Shown piece by piece: positions 12,901-27,900 of a stretch of 64,000 nucleotides of DNA. The position numbers were made by a program, and so were the translations under genes. This DNA comes from Phoronis australis (Eukaryota > Phoronida > Phoronidae): positions 269,866 through 333,865 of the forward strand of contig NMRA01000172.1 in NCBI GenBank assembly GCA_002633005.1, read 5' to 3'. Below the pieces are notes generated by a model that did not search any database, was not told where the DNA came from, and was given only the letters and a program-made list of their open reading frames with translations. The first letter of the stretch is position 1, and each line of letters begins with the position of its first letter.

Positions 12901-15900
12901 TTGTGTGGTTGAAAGTTTTAGACATGTCAAGTTTTTCAGCAAAAAAGGTCGTTTTTACAGTTCATGTGAGAAAACGAATCCTACACTCATCTCAGATTTA
13001 TGACATGGGCAAAACCTCTTGGAAACAATTGACAAAATCCCTTGGCAAGCCTCGGGATTTTGACAAAAGTTCCAAGAGGTTTTGCCCATGTCATAAATCT
13101 GAGACTCGTGAATGATTCTCTTTGACTGAAATGTGTTACGTTAACAATGTGTAACCTGCGAGCAGAAATAACGCAAATAGCTATAAACAGAAATAACGCA
13201 TAGCTATAAACAGAAATAACGCATAGCTATAAACAGAAATAACGCATAGCTATAAACAGAAATAACACAAATAGCTATAAACAGAAATAACGCATAGCTA
13301 TAAACAGAAATAAAGCATAGCTATAAACAGAAATAACGCATAGCTATAAACAGAAATAACGCATAGCTATAAACAGAAATAATGCATAGCTATAAACAGA
13401 AATAACGCATAGCTATAAACAGAAATAACGCATAGCAAAAACAGAAAAATGGCTGTTTTGAACAAAGCAATCATGTTGCAATGTAGACAAACAGTATTTC
13501 ACAGATACCTATGTTAGCAAAAATAAATACAATTTTATTTTTACATTTTGTGAATCTGCAAAGTCTGTTTCATTATTTTAAAGTCAAAGATGGATTAACA
13601 CTTAACAAAGTTACTAGGGAATTGCACAACTTTTTAAGCTGAATTATGAATAACTAGTTGCACGTGTTGATTGTTTCTCAAAATCAGTGAGGGAACATCG
13701 CCACCTTCAGAAGGAATGAACAACAACGCATAGTCTGATTTTCTTGAAAAAAATCAAAAGCTCCACATGATTAAAGAAAAAGGAAATAATTTTAATAGAA
13801 AACTGTAATGGCATTTTCGAGATTTCACATCAAACACTTATTTTGTTATTGATTCCATTTTGCTATCAATATTCATTTCTTTTCTGCTAAAGTTTAACAA
13901 AAGACATCATTATGTGACCCAGTTAATGGTAGACTGGTTATAAATCAAAAATGAAATGCTAATCACTGTCTACTTTCAAAAAATATCAACCTTTACTGAG
14001 TTAGATATTTGGGTCAATACTCAGACTTTTTGATGAGGCCCATTATAACCTTAACTCAAGTTGTTTTATTATAGAGTCTTGCGACAGCTACATTATGTTT
14101 CTTTCAATGTTGAATAAAAGGGTTCTGATGCGTATACACAATTATACAATACATTACAAAAATTTACATATCTACATTGTCTCTCCTGCTACCAGCTGCT
14201 AACAAATATCTATTGAATTTAAATTATCATACCTCAACATAACATTATCTATGGTAGTTTCAAAGTTTATGTAATTTTGAAAGTTGTTCTTATTCATGAT
14301 TAAGTGGTCATTCAATTAAACAATGATACTCTGCTTTTTAAAAATTGAAGTGGGTAGTTTGCATGATGGTACCAAGACAAGTGACTTGATGCCGGTGACC
14401 TAGATTGTATACAATTGATAAACTCTTTTAATCATTGTCTTGCTCAATATAAACATTTATAAAGCCATATTTTGTAAGTGGAAGTCAGTTGGTGTTGATT
14501 GGCAAAATAACTGGGAAAATAAAAATGTCTAATAGCATGAAGATATAAGAATTTTGTGGAGGAATTAATAGTTGGGACAAAGTGAAAGGTGATTTTCTAC
14601 AAGTGTAAAGCGTTGTCACTCTTTTACGTTATGTTCAGTTGTTTGAAAATGTTCAATTTACAGCCATTCCAGTGGCTATGCCACTCGTGGAAATGGAACT
14701 ATTACTTTGACTATCATTGACCCCAGCAAGTCGTCAACGCAGTCACCAACTATTACCCGGGATATACCCTATGTGAGTTTCTTTTATTAAATGTATTGTC
14801 AGTTCTTTGGCAAAAACCAGGTTCCATTAAGTCGGCGTTCTATTGGCGCATTCTCATGTCTTTGAGTTCACGCCACACGTCAGCAACATGTCAAACAAAC
14901 CAGTATTGTCAAAGTACACTGTCTCATACAGTGTCATTAGAAAGCACATTGATGCAGTCAGTCCACTATTAGGAAAGTACCTGCACAGTTGTTGGGGGTA
15001 AATTCATCACATGTGAAGAGAAATCTTAAAGCTACATTTTACCCTGTTGAGCTGACACTTCAAATATATTTTGAGTTCTTAACTGAAGTGTTTCAGCATT
15101 TAAAAGCATTACTTTGTCTTAGCAAACTCAAATTTGTGTCGAATGAGTTGGTAAGCAAGGGTGACATTATATGTCTACGTATTTTCCTTCGTTAAATGCT
15201 ACACCATTTTCTTGAAATAAACAGATGCTACGACTCAGTAACTAGGTCAACACCGTATTCTAATTTCATTTTTTTACCCGTATTAGGTTTGTGTGTTCTT
15301 AATAATAACAAAAACAAGTCCAGTCATGGTAAGAAAAAATTTGAGACCGATTTTATTAAAGTAAAAGTCTAATTCAATTTTTGTTTTTAGTCTGCTTAAC
15401 AGGGCGAAATTCATCTTTGCAGGTATTAAAAGTGTTTTTTATGCTGTTGTCTAACGTTGATAGGCAATGGATATTAATGTTATGGCAAAACTTGTTATGT
15501 CTGGAAGTAATCATCTAAACTTACACAACCTTTGAGTGACCTGAGTACCATTGAACTCTTGCTCTTGATTTATGTCGACAAATTGTTCCCGTAGATAAAA
15601 CTTAACAAGTATAGCTATGAATATGCCAATTATTATTATTATTATTATTATTTTACAGTTCCATGGTCGCACTGACTTCTTGTTCACGAGGCAGGAGATG
15701 GAAGATATCGCTGGTGGTAACTTGGCGGGGAAAATGTTGCGTGTGGACGCGTCTGTTATGGATTATTATCAGATGGGCACTGGCAAGGGTTGGCAGATTG
15801 CCAAGGTGTACAGTCATGACATCGTTTTGGAGTGGCTCGGTGATCATGTCAGATCTTTCAAGCCAGGAATGCCCTACACTGTCTATGTGAGTTGAGGGGA

Positions 15901-18900
15901 CGTACATACAATACAAAGTAGTACATACTACATGCATACAATACTGCATACTACATGCATGCAGTGCTGCGTATTACATGCATGCAATGCGAAGGGCTAG
16001 ATACTGCGAAATATGATACAATACAATTGCTGGAAGACATGCTTTATTTTAATGCGATTTGTTGGTCACATGGGAGAATATTCTGTTGATGCCCTATCAC
16101 CAACAGGTGGCGTGTGGACTAGTTTAATGATTTTTTCAAAAAGGTTCTTAAAGAGTCATGGATATCTTGTTCATTTCTTACAATTTTTGTAATTGTCTAA
16201 AAAAATTTACATATTATGTCTTAAATGAAGTAGTGAAAAATGATAATTGGGCAGTAATTTTATATGATTTCTTTTTTAGCTTTCAGCATCTAATGAAGAC
16301 AGAACACCCATAACGACTCAACGGCGCCTGGTGACCATCTCTGAGAGCCATCGTCGCATAAATAACGGCGGTACTGTTACCAAAGAGGACAAAGAATACA
16401 CCCTGCCGTCCAGTGGTATCCTCTCCTTGATTATTACACCTGAGCTGAATGACGAGCTCATCACCTTGGAGGTATGTATTTGCCAAGTGATGAGTCATCT
16501 TGTAATATTGACTACGGTAACTTGTCTTCTTTATTTCGCACAAAAATATTCAACAAAATTTTCTATTTTGCAAAGGCTGATCACTTTATTGCAAATAATG
16601 GAAAATTTAACAAAAATTGTTTTATGACATGTACACAGTACAAGCCGTGCTAGTAATAGCCTAAATTTTTTACTCTTTTTGTGGAGAAATTTGACAAAAT
16701 AGAATATCACTTATCAGTCTTATTGTGTGCTAAATAAATGAAGAGTTGATTTATGAAACTATTTTAAATGAGTTTAATGAGACAAATGTGCACCAATCTG
16801 TTAATTTGGTGACAGTAGGCTGTCTGGGATGGAATAATTATGTTATCCATTTATTTATTTAAAATAAGAAACATTTTTGCCAAAGTCATAATGGTCAAAC
16901 ACAGGTACAGTGCAACTACTTGTGAAAGGATGGTGAATCTGGCATCTTGGCTATAAAAACAAAGAAACATTAGGATATTCCCATTGGTTGGAAGTGCAAA
17001 AATTCTGTTGTAATTCAGGTTGTTGCGACAAATGTCCAAACTCTATGTCATGCACACTCATGCCAACACGCGGAATTCAGCGTGACACAACACAGTCCAT
17101 AGATGGCACTGCACATCGCAGATTGTGTTGACTCCCTGATGTTATTGTTAATTAAACTATCAGTAGTATGTGTTAATAGTCAGATACAATATATTATGCC
17201 TAGGCACGCTACGAAGACTTCTCAACTCGCTACAAGATGCAGGCTTATCGCCAGTACTCACCTAGTGACAGTTACATTCAGATCACTACGTCTACAACAG
17301 ATACCAAAGTGAGTTTCATTTACGAAAGTCAGCTACCAGTCTTTTGATTCACAGGGCAACCCAATTCTTGTTGTAATGAAGATTGCAACTGAGTACAGAT
17401 GCAGTACTTGCACTGCTTGCCCAATAAACTGCAGATTAACCAGTTGTCTGGTGTGCACAGCGTTTTTTGAAAAACCTTTCACAGGGCTTGGGTAATTACA
17501 GGTATTTTTGTTTATGGACTAAAAAATGTATGACCTTCCGGTCTTTTAAAGGTATTCTAGAATAAAGATTTAGTTTGCGTTTCATTGAGTACAACTTTTG
17601 GATGTGTCTGAACTTCTGTTTCAAAGTGCTATTAATCCTAGAAAAATGTGTTAAGTAGACAGAAAAGAAAGTCATAAGACCGTCCTACAAAACAATCTTC
17701 GCAACATGTCTGTCACAGCGACCTGTTTTACAATTTTTCAGGTAAATGAATACATGATCTTCAATGTTCACACCAACACAATTGTGGATCAATTGTACTA
17801 CATGGTGAGTTGTTTGATTTAATTTAATTAATTAATTGTTGAGTCTTTGAATGAATCACGTTTCACCAATTTAAAATACCAACTTAATGCTTTACCATTT
17901 TGAAGTTCTGTGTTGTACTTTTCATAGTGCAATAATCTGACCATTTTCAAACATGTCGCCAGCCATTGAAAGCTGGAGGTTGAACTGTCTGGCATTCATA
18001 AATGAGATATTATTATTAAGCAGTGAAACATCAAGAGTGATGTGTAACCAGATAAAATTGTATGAAACCAAAGCTGACTTTAAATCCGTTTTGGGTCAAA
18101 AAACAAAACTTTGCTACAGTAGTGGTTCTGATTACTTAATTACCTCTATGCAATTGGTCTAAACTTGTGCCTCACTCAGATGAGAAAGTATTGCTAGGCT
18201 CCTACAGAACTAATGTGTTTTTACTAGTTGAGACCATGCTTGTCACATAAAATGTCACGCCGTGACAATACAATGACACGCTTTGACAATAACAATGACA
18301 CGCTTTGACAATACAATGACACTGTGGCGCCTCCTAGTGGCATTATTTGTGCACCCTTAGTTGTACCTCCTAAGCCCTCTGCAGGATCTTTATTAAATTT
18401 AGCAAGTGTATATATATGACGTTGACAACGAAGACGACAACTTTAAGATGGATCTGACAAATGCTCAGTCCCCTAGTGGCAATTTCATTTTTTTGTGTTC
18501 CCCTGTTTCTCTAACGTTCCTTGACGGATTTTAATGAAATGTGGTAAATTGCTTTCTGTTAAAAAGCCACTGACATTTTCCTGTTTTTTGATGGATTTTA
18601 AGTATTTTGCTCCACCTAATTGCCTTTTTATGACACAAATTATTCTTTACTTTCAGATTGTCGCCAGTGGAAACATCGTTTTCACAGAGACCTTGATGAT
18701 GTTCTCCCGACACAAGACGTTTTCCGTAGCTTTGTCACGTGACATGGTGCCAAGTGCTCGCATCATTGTTTACTTCATACACCCCACCACTGCTGAGGTT
18801 GTGTCTGACAGTGTGAACTTCTATGTCAAGGGAACTAGTATGAACACTGTATGTATCATGAGGTTGTGTCTGACAGTATGAACTTCTATGTCAAGGGAAC

Positions 18901-21900
18901 TAGTATGAACACTGTATGTATCATGAGGTTGTGTCTGACAGTATGAACTTCTATGTGAAGGGAACTAGTATGAACACTGTATGTATCATGAGGTTGTGTC
19001 TGACAGTATGAACTTCTATGTCAAGGGAACTAGTATGAACACTGTATGTATCATGAGGTTGTGTCTGACAGTATGAACTTCTATGTCAAGGGAACTAGTA
19101 TGAACACTGTATGTATCATGAGGTTGTGTCTGACAGTATGAACTTCTATGTCAAGGGAACTAGTATGAACACTGTATGTATCATGAGGTTGTGTCTGACA
19201 GTATGAACTTCTATGTCAAGGGAACTAGTATGAACACTGTATGTATCATGAGGTTGTGTCTGACAGTATGAACTTCTATGTCAAGGGAACTAGTATGAAC
19301 ACTGTATGTATCATGAGGTTGTGTCTGACAGTATGAACTTCTATGTCAAGGGAACTAGTATGAACACTGTATGTATCATGAGGTTGTGTCTGACAGTATG
19401 AACTTCTATGTCAAGGGAACTAGTATGAACACTGTATGTATCATGAGGTTGTGTCTGACAGTATGAACTTCTATGTCAAGGGAACTAGTATGAACACTGT
19501 ATGTATCATGAGGTTGTGTCTGACAGTATGAACTTCTATGTCAAGGGAACTAGTATGAACACTGTATGTATCATGAGGTTGTGTCTGACAGTATGAACTT
19601 CTATGTCAAGGGAACTAGTATGAACACTGTATGTATCATGAGGTTGTGTCNGTTTTCTTTTGGAAATAGCTCTCGCAATGTAAGACAACGGTCATTTATT
19701 GCATGTAACCGTTGAAGTAAAATGCTGTTGCCCAACCTGATGGTAGTCAAATGCACTGACTAAAATGCTGAACTGTCATTTGTTTTCCATTTGATGACCA
19801 TTCTGAAATGCTGCTACTTGAAATCTTATCTCATTTGGAATTTCTTTGCTTTAACTTTTGAGGACCTTACTGCACGTACACTATTAAGAATTACGTATTG
19901 ATGGAAGAGTCTGTTGAGCTTGACAAGAAGTGGCTGTAAAACACACGATTCAGCTTGATTTGTAACTTGTGCCATTTATTGTCACCTGTACAGGTGATTG
20001 ATGAGCTGCTTACCTACGATGCTCACGCCAACTCGTCGTTCGGCCATACCTGGTATTTACCTGACCAGAAACAGAAGAGAGTCTACTACCCATCACCCAC
20101 GTACGCGCCTGATGCCAACAAAACATTTGCAGTAAGTTCATACTTTGACAACATTGAACTCAATTTTAATCATTTGTGGTGTATTTAGTCGATAACGGTT
20201 TGCTGAACTTACCTGGAGTTTTGAGGGTGGTGCTTTTATTTTGCTGTTATGGTGAAGGACCTGAAGCTACATCCCCAATCTCTCTCTGAAAGATTCTGGA
20301 AAAACGTGTTTCCAGTTGAAATTTTTTAATTCAGACTTTTCGTGTTCTTTACATTTTACAATGAAATGCTTTGGATTGTTTTGATTTTTTGGTTATTTGC
20401 AATTTTAGTTGTCAATTAGTTTCCAAATACTAGGTTATATATTTTTATTATACTGTCTGACTAATAAATTTTGTAAGTCTTAAACCGGCATGAAAATATA
20501 AATCACTATCATTACTGTGATCTGCATGCCACCTATTGAGTAGAACCCAGGACCCTCTGCTGACTGTGCTGATGCTTTAGTCCTCTGAGTCATCTGGTAT
20601 ATATGAATATGCAAATCTTAAACTGGCATTTGAGTCCTGGTCGGAGCAGAAACTCTTTCAGACTTCTATCTATTCATTAGGTTGCATGATTTGGCCAATA
20701 GGTGGCGTGCAGACCAGACTGAAAAAATTAATGTTTGAGATGTACAATATATTGTCATTTCATTGAGTATATCTTGTAGCTTTATTTTAATTGCCAGATG
20801 TACTTTTTTAGAATTTTTGCATTATGGTTTTTGATATGTCTTCAAATATTTATTCAGACAAATATATAGTACGCACAATCCTTGTCTATTTTATTTTTGA
20901 ATAGTTGTAATAGAAATGGATATTTGTTTACTCAGGTTCACCATTTTGCATTCTATATCATAAAACAATATGTTTTCAGTTTGCTGGGCTCCACGTCTTC
21001 ACGGATGCTAAGCTGATTGAAGTGAAACGTAAGTCGATTGTCAGGACAACAGTACAGGAAAAGAAAAGTCAGATTTGATACAAAAAAAAATTATTGAACC
21101 AAATCCATTTGTCTGTCTAAATTATGTAAGTTCACCAAGTTATAATTTTGGAGATTTGTTTATTTTTGCATTAATTTATTTTTGTGCGGGTAGTTTGGGA
21201 TAGCGCCCTCTTTTGGATGCACTTTTGAATGTTAATTTTTCTGCAGTCCTCAGTGTAATACACCTTATTGTTGATAGCAGTTCGTGAATCATTCGCTAGA
21301 GTGGCGTCACAGTTCACGCAAAGCATTATGGGCAATATTTTGGATTTTGTTTTAAGAATGGCCTCTTTAGCAGATGACGAGTTACGAAATGGCGGCAATC
21401 AACAATACGGTGTATGCCAATGCCACTTTATAATTGTTCAAATTCTGTATTCCGCAGACAACTGTAACTTCACACTTGGTTGGTTGCCATGCTGGAATGG
21501 CGAGTGTTACCGTAACCATACTCGCTGTAATGGAGTCTTTGACTGTAAGAAAGATGGCGCCGATGAGTTTGGATGTACGTACTTTTCTGTATCAGCTTCA
21601 TATTGTCTTTGCCATGTTGCTTTACTTCGTGGAAGTGTTGCAGTGTAAAGTACCTGTTCATATTTGGCGACATTTTAGTGTATTTACAAGTTGGCTTCAT
21701 TTGGCTTACGTAGTTGAATGTGTGTTCAAAATGAAAAACATTCTTGTTCAGATGGGTTAGACTGAGACAAGCCCAACTTTGTGGCCTGATTAAGACACTG
21801 TAGATTTTTGTTTTTTGCTTGTAGAAATTGTATCTGAATTGCAAATTATGTCCACCAATCTTTGTTTTCAGGAAATTGTTACTTGTCCATAGGTGTGACT

Positions 21901-24900
21901 TAATTAAAGAGACTGTACTGAATTTTATGCATTGTGAGACGTGCTGAACATGAATTAATTTCATCTTCAGCATGCTTTCAAGTTTCAAGAATATTCACTT
22001 AAATCAAATTTAAGCATTGTTTATTGCAGTTTGGTTAGCTGCTCTTTTGTTAAAAGTTATATTTGCCAAGCTTAGCATAATATACCTTTAATTCTCTGTA
22101 TTTTGAACACCACGGTTTGATTTTTCACATTTGGATTGCTATACTGCAAGGTCCTGCTGTTGGCCATTCCAAACAATTTCATGTTGTTGTTGACTTCAAC
22201 CTAAGATTACTACTTTAAGCACAGTTTTCATTGTCAAAATTTTTCAAGTGCAAATGTCTAGTGAAAATATGCGGATGTCGGCTTATTATTGGGCAGTTCG
22301 CACTTCACGTGGTCGCCATCCCGCTTAAATGCTGTCATGAAATTGGGTCAAATTTAAAACCGACTTGTGCCGACCTACCTGTATTTTGGTGAGAGGGACA
22401 GAAAAGTACTCAACAGAGCAACTCACCACCACCCCACCCCAACAAGCATATCCAACAGTTCACGGCAGGCATGAAATGGAACAAACCACAGGACACAGTC
22501 CTGAACTCCATGAATAAGACTCCTGCAGTACCAGGCAGAGCTAACAAACATTCCAAATAGATTGTGATCGCTTAGGAATCCTCACAACTTCCAGCAAATA
22601 TGAGCTGATTAAGTGCCAAACTTAGTGTCTGACCCGAATTTCCCAAACTGCGGGGAGATCACTCAAATTCAAAATCCTAGTGAAAATTCTTGACGGTGAA
22701 ACTGATGTTTTACTTTATGTCTTAGTTTTGAATTAGTGTCGTTGTCATACATCTCTCTTGTAGTTGTAGGATTCTTGACGATGCTTCAACGAATTCATTC
22801 ACTCGTCAGCTTATGCATACTGGATGTTCATTGCTTGATCTCAACTTTATAATGGTCTTGCGTAGGCAGCTTGACTACTTGACTTTTAGATTCACATCTG
22901 TGATTGCAGTGGTTTAATGAGTGGCTAATAACACTTTGCTTTCACTAGAACTTCATTTGCAGCTCAACTTTAATCTAGTTTTAGTTTCCACTTTGTGAAT
23001 TAAGTTCTGAAATGGAAGCCTCAATTTAAAATTGATTCCACAGCGGTGCCTTCTTTTGACTTTTATGCACGGAAAAATGGAAAATGCTCTATGCTTCTTT
23101 TTTATCATGATCTTAAATGGTAATATCATTTGGAGAAATAGAAGTCTTGGAATTGTTTTAATTTTAGATGCGAAGCAACAAATTAATTTTCGCCTCCAAA
23201 GTGTAATTTTTGTTTGTCCATTTTTTATTTGACACCTATTTTTGGTAATCTATTTGTAGAACAGTGTCTAAGTACACATAATAAGCAACAACCTGAGTTT
23301 CTGCAACTGAAGTGTGACATTAAGTTATGTGCTGTATGCAAATTAACTCAATGTTTGTCTTGTAATTGGTTTGTCATATGCTTTAATCAACATTGTGAAC
23401 TCATTACTAATGCGTACTTCTCATTCTTGTGCTACTCACATATTTAGGCGAGAAAAGTGACACGTTTCAAGTCGATACCAAGTTTTGGAACAGCAAACAC
23501 ATCGACCATCACTTCCTAGATTATGATTGGTTGTGGGAACAGGCGTACACCAAGTAATTTGACTATAAATGTGGCTTTGTACCGTCCCATCAGATTAACA
23601 CAAGCATGTACCCGACGTACCTCCAATTTTGTCGCTGTGTGTCCGTTTCTTTTGAAATGACACCAACTCTGCATGTGTCAATGTGTGTGATTTACTAGTT
23701 AAACAAAACTTCCATGTCTGATTTTTTTTTCATTTTCAAATAAGTGTTGCAACATTTCGATGCTCATTCTCAAGATCTTAGTTTTGTTTTCACTTTTTCA
23801 CATTCTACTACTATTTATTCTTGGTGTACAGACAATCATGGGCGGCATATTAATTACTTTCCATGTTAAAATGAACATGTTTTTGTATGAAATTTTTCTC
23901 TGTGCTCTGAAAATAGCGTAAAAATTGTTGAAGGCAAGGAATGTAAACACGGTGATATTAGACATGGAAGTCTGTTGTATACTTGTTTAGATCAGTTGAT
24001 TTCCACCCGTGTTCATGATTTTCTTGCTTGTTTGTTTTCAGTTTGGTGCTTCCAGTCACTAACATTGCATGACTTCTAACTTGCTGGAACTACTAACGCC
24101 GTCTAGCTGTAGAGTGGTGACTTGCATGTGAATCACTCATGTCTTCTTATTTCATTGTTATGTAATGCACAAAGAGTCCTGGGAATATTTAATGATCATT
24201 AGTAAGGTAGTTTTCAAATTAATCAAGACAACACCAAACTTTGAAGTTTTGATGCACATAATTATCCATTTTGTATTGACTAGAACCCATTTCAGTTCTG
24301 GCTAAATCTTGACTGGTATTACTCCATTGCAAAACCTTGCTTTTAATTGTTCATTTATTAGTGAACTTGAACTTTAAATAATTGCTGGTCCATTAATAAA
24401 TAAACAGTTACTGTCTAGGTGCAGAAATGTCACTCGGATTAAACTTTGACAAATGTGTTATTTCATTGCCAACAAAATTTGACTAAAATACGAAATTATT
24501 CCCATAAGAAGTTCTTTCAAGTTTGTTAGAGTTTGACAGTTCTGTGGAAGTCTGTCTCGTTTTTTTGAAAACTAGTAACTATACCTGCATACAATCAAAA
24601 TTTTTAAAATAAGGTTCTTGCCAAATGTTTATCACTTGTTATGGAAATTTCCCATCATTCTTTGTACAATACAGTTGGAACTTTGTTTCTGCACAACTTT
24701 CTTGTTTCTTTTCTGTTTTGCATGAAAATGCTTTGTGTTCAGTTTCCTGCGTGTGCCTAAACACCATGACTGCACGATCGCGTTGCATGGCTTGATGCTG
24801 TCTCATCATTGTCAGATAGCCTACACCCCCACCCCAGTTTGTAACCCCACAGCCAGTTGTTGCCTGTTGTCACTGTGAGTCTGTGTGTGTCTGTGCAGGC

Positions 24901-27900
24901 CCCAAACCTAAGGCCGACCAGTATGATGCTACTCTGTGGCGCACCGCCCACATTGGGAAACTCTACATGGGCAACGACTGGGCATGGCAGGAGTCCTTCA
25001 CTAAGTATTGTTTCAACTCATTCTGTCTTATGTTTTTAACTCAGTTAAAGCTGCTTTTAGCCCTACTTAGCTGGCTAAAAACAAAAGTCGTATTTGCCCT
25101 TCTCTCCTATAAAATCGGTCTCTGAGTATTCTTTACCTTGATTGGAGTTTGGTTTTCGAGATTCACAATTTTAGGTTTGTTCAACTCCATAAACTCTTTC
25201 TTAAGTTGCTAGTGATTTTAATGTTTTTATTGATAATAGAACTAGAATCACATGGTGAGGACTATTTTGAAACCGATTTGATTATAGTAAAGTGCCTAAT
25301 TTGATTTTTCATTGTTTTACCCAGCTCAACAGGGCAAAATACAGCTTTAAGTAAGAGGTTAAGTCTGAAAGTATTTCTCAATGACATTTTCGAATATGTG
25401 AATTTTAGAACATTTGGCAGCCATGTTGAGATTTAAGATGGACATTGACTGCTACAGAAACTAGCCTGTTTTATGTACACGAATGTTCTAGTGTAGTGTT
25501 CAGTGTTGTTTAATATAGCTTGGTTGTATACAGACCTAGTCCTATTGTTAGGAGTGTCATGTGACTAGGCAGGTTGGGGGAGATGTAGAGCAAGAAAATT
25601 GGGTCCTTTGTTGTACTGTATTTTCACTGTCCTTTGACTGATGCAAAATTAACATTAACTTCTACGTAATACTTACTGTTACCTGAATGGTTACATTCTT
25701 TGTACTAACGATTTCCCCAGAGCTGTTAGAAATAGATAAATACTTCAGTTGCTGTAATGTTTCTTATGTGTACATTGTAGGGTCACATGACACACCGGGT
25801 GTGTTAGGTAGACCAAATGTGAAGGGTCACGGCACCCATAGTAACTGCTATGATTGACTTGAAATTTTTAAAAAGAAATTTAAACTGAGGTAACAGAATT
25901 ATTTTTATAGTTGTACTTTTTCTTCTGGCTAGCTTAAAACTTGCAGCCATTTTTATGCGCCCACATATTTATATGTGGACGCATTATTTTACATTCGATC
26001 ACTTTTGTTTAAAGTTCCTTAATCTCTGTAATGTGATGCCAGGTGCAGTACCCTGGTTACCATATGTCCACCATTTGCAGGCCAGATGGACGTATTGATA
26101 TCAAGGTAAAGGTACCCAATCATCCGGGGTCATGGGTCATCAACGCATTTGGCATGAGTCGCAATAAGGGACTTGGGTTCCTTGGATCTCCTGCACGGGT
26201 GAGTAGACACACAAGAATTGAAAAACACCTCTATATTAACTTAACTTGGTTCGAAAATAGTTCTCATGCCAATACCCACTTTTAGATAAAACTGACTGCT
26301 TCAACTCCACAGTTGCCAGACAATATGCCTGTATCAATACCAAAATTATAAACGTGTGTATAGAGCAGGTACGTCTGCACCATCCTACATGGTCACATGG
26401 TGAGACATGAGTATGGTTCTGTGAAGGTATCAACTGCGTGCGCACACATTATACCAGATGAGTCTTTGTTTATCATTCCTATTACAAAGCAACCTAATCG
26501 TGTGGTAAAAAAGAGAACCCTCCCAGGAAGTTAAGTTCGGTGATATCATTGGCTGAGTTACTCCTTCTTTGTGATGTCATAATCACTGCTTTGAGAGTAG
26601 TGGACTGGTTTTACCTGCAAAAGGTTGCAAAGTATTGTTCTACTGGGATCAAGTTTTAATGTTTGATTTGATCTACTGAATGCTTTTATTTGATTTTATT
26701 ATATCATTTAATTCCCCTACGTGTTAACTTGCAGTACGATGCTACGCGTCCATTCTATATGGTCGTTGAGAACGCACAGCATGTACGTTTTGGTGAACAG
26801 GTCGGGTTCCGGGTGACCATTTTCAACTACTGGGACACAGAGATTGAGGTGCTGACGTGGTTACATGACTCGCCCGACTATGACTTTGTCATCGTTGACC
26901 ACGGTGGGAATGTGAACTCCTACGCACCCCGTACAGGAAGCAAAGACATGCAGACTCTTGTTGTGGTAAGTGTGACAGGAAGAGAAGAGGATTGTGGGAT
27001 ACCAGTGCATGTTATGTTTATGTGTTAGTTGTAGTGAATGTTTTGTCATCCAGTAGTTGAATGATGGTATGTGTACATGGTTCGTGTTCCTTAAGTCAAT
27101 TGCCGCAGGGTTTGCTACTCTAAATTTAAGAATGTTAATTGAATGTTTCACGGTTTCGTATAGTCACATGCCATCAGTTGTTGAATTGTTTTCAAGATAC
27201 GCTGTACATCTGATCTATTGTCTGCCAAATAATGATTAATCACACTTACTGTGTGCTGTAATTTCTAGGTCAAGGCAGGCACTTCACGCTACGTGTTCTT
27301 CCCTGTATTGCCGAAGAAAGTGGGTCACGTGGAGGTCACCATCAGTGCTATGTCATTTGTTGGAGCTGAGACGGTCAAGAAGACGTTCTATGTTGAGGTA
27401 AGTGGCCCAGGCGAGTGGATAAGTGTATCCTGGGGTGAGAGAAGGGCCTGACTACCTTGTTATGCATAGATGTATTGGTAGTTTGGCTATTGTTGCTCAA
27501 TGTCATCTTTGTCATTCATAATACAAAAAATTCATACTGTCAAATTTTTATGCACTCACATACTTATGTGTGGATGCATAATGTCGTCAATCCTGCCTGT
27601 CCGTCTGCCGCCGCCATCCGGCATCTGCTGCTCTATCTCCAAAACCCTTTTATTAATGTTCGTATTCCTTTTGTGGATGGGACGTCATGAGCGTCATTAT
27701 ATTATATGATGGCGACTTTCAGGTCGATCCAATGAACGCTGTGCCTCCTAGTGGCAATTTCATTTTTTCCATTTTCCTCAGTCTGTTTCTCTGAAAATTA
27801 GTAAATAGCTTTCTATTAAAGAAACGATGACATGTTCCCATTTTCAGACCTATTTTGCGCCATCAAGTGGTCATTTTTACTGTTTTTCTAGTCTGTTTTT

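Noticed and set aside
21470-21988. 172-codon open frame on the minus strand
   Set aside because: It lies antisense to the LDLa exon, has no recognisable motif, and is explained by the constrained coding sequence opposite and AT-rich intron.
26043-26080. Earlier acceptor for exon 19 (AG at 26041-26042), which opens a frame through Q-Y-P-G-Y-H
   Set aside because: It gives the wrong phase after exon 18a or 18b; the acceptor at 26080 gives the right phase and joins directly to the conserved P-D-G-R-I-D-I block.
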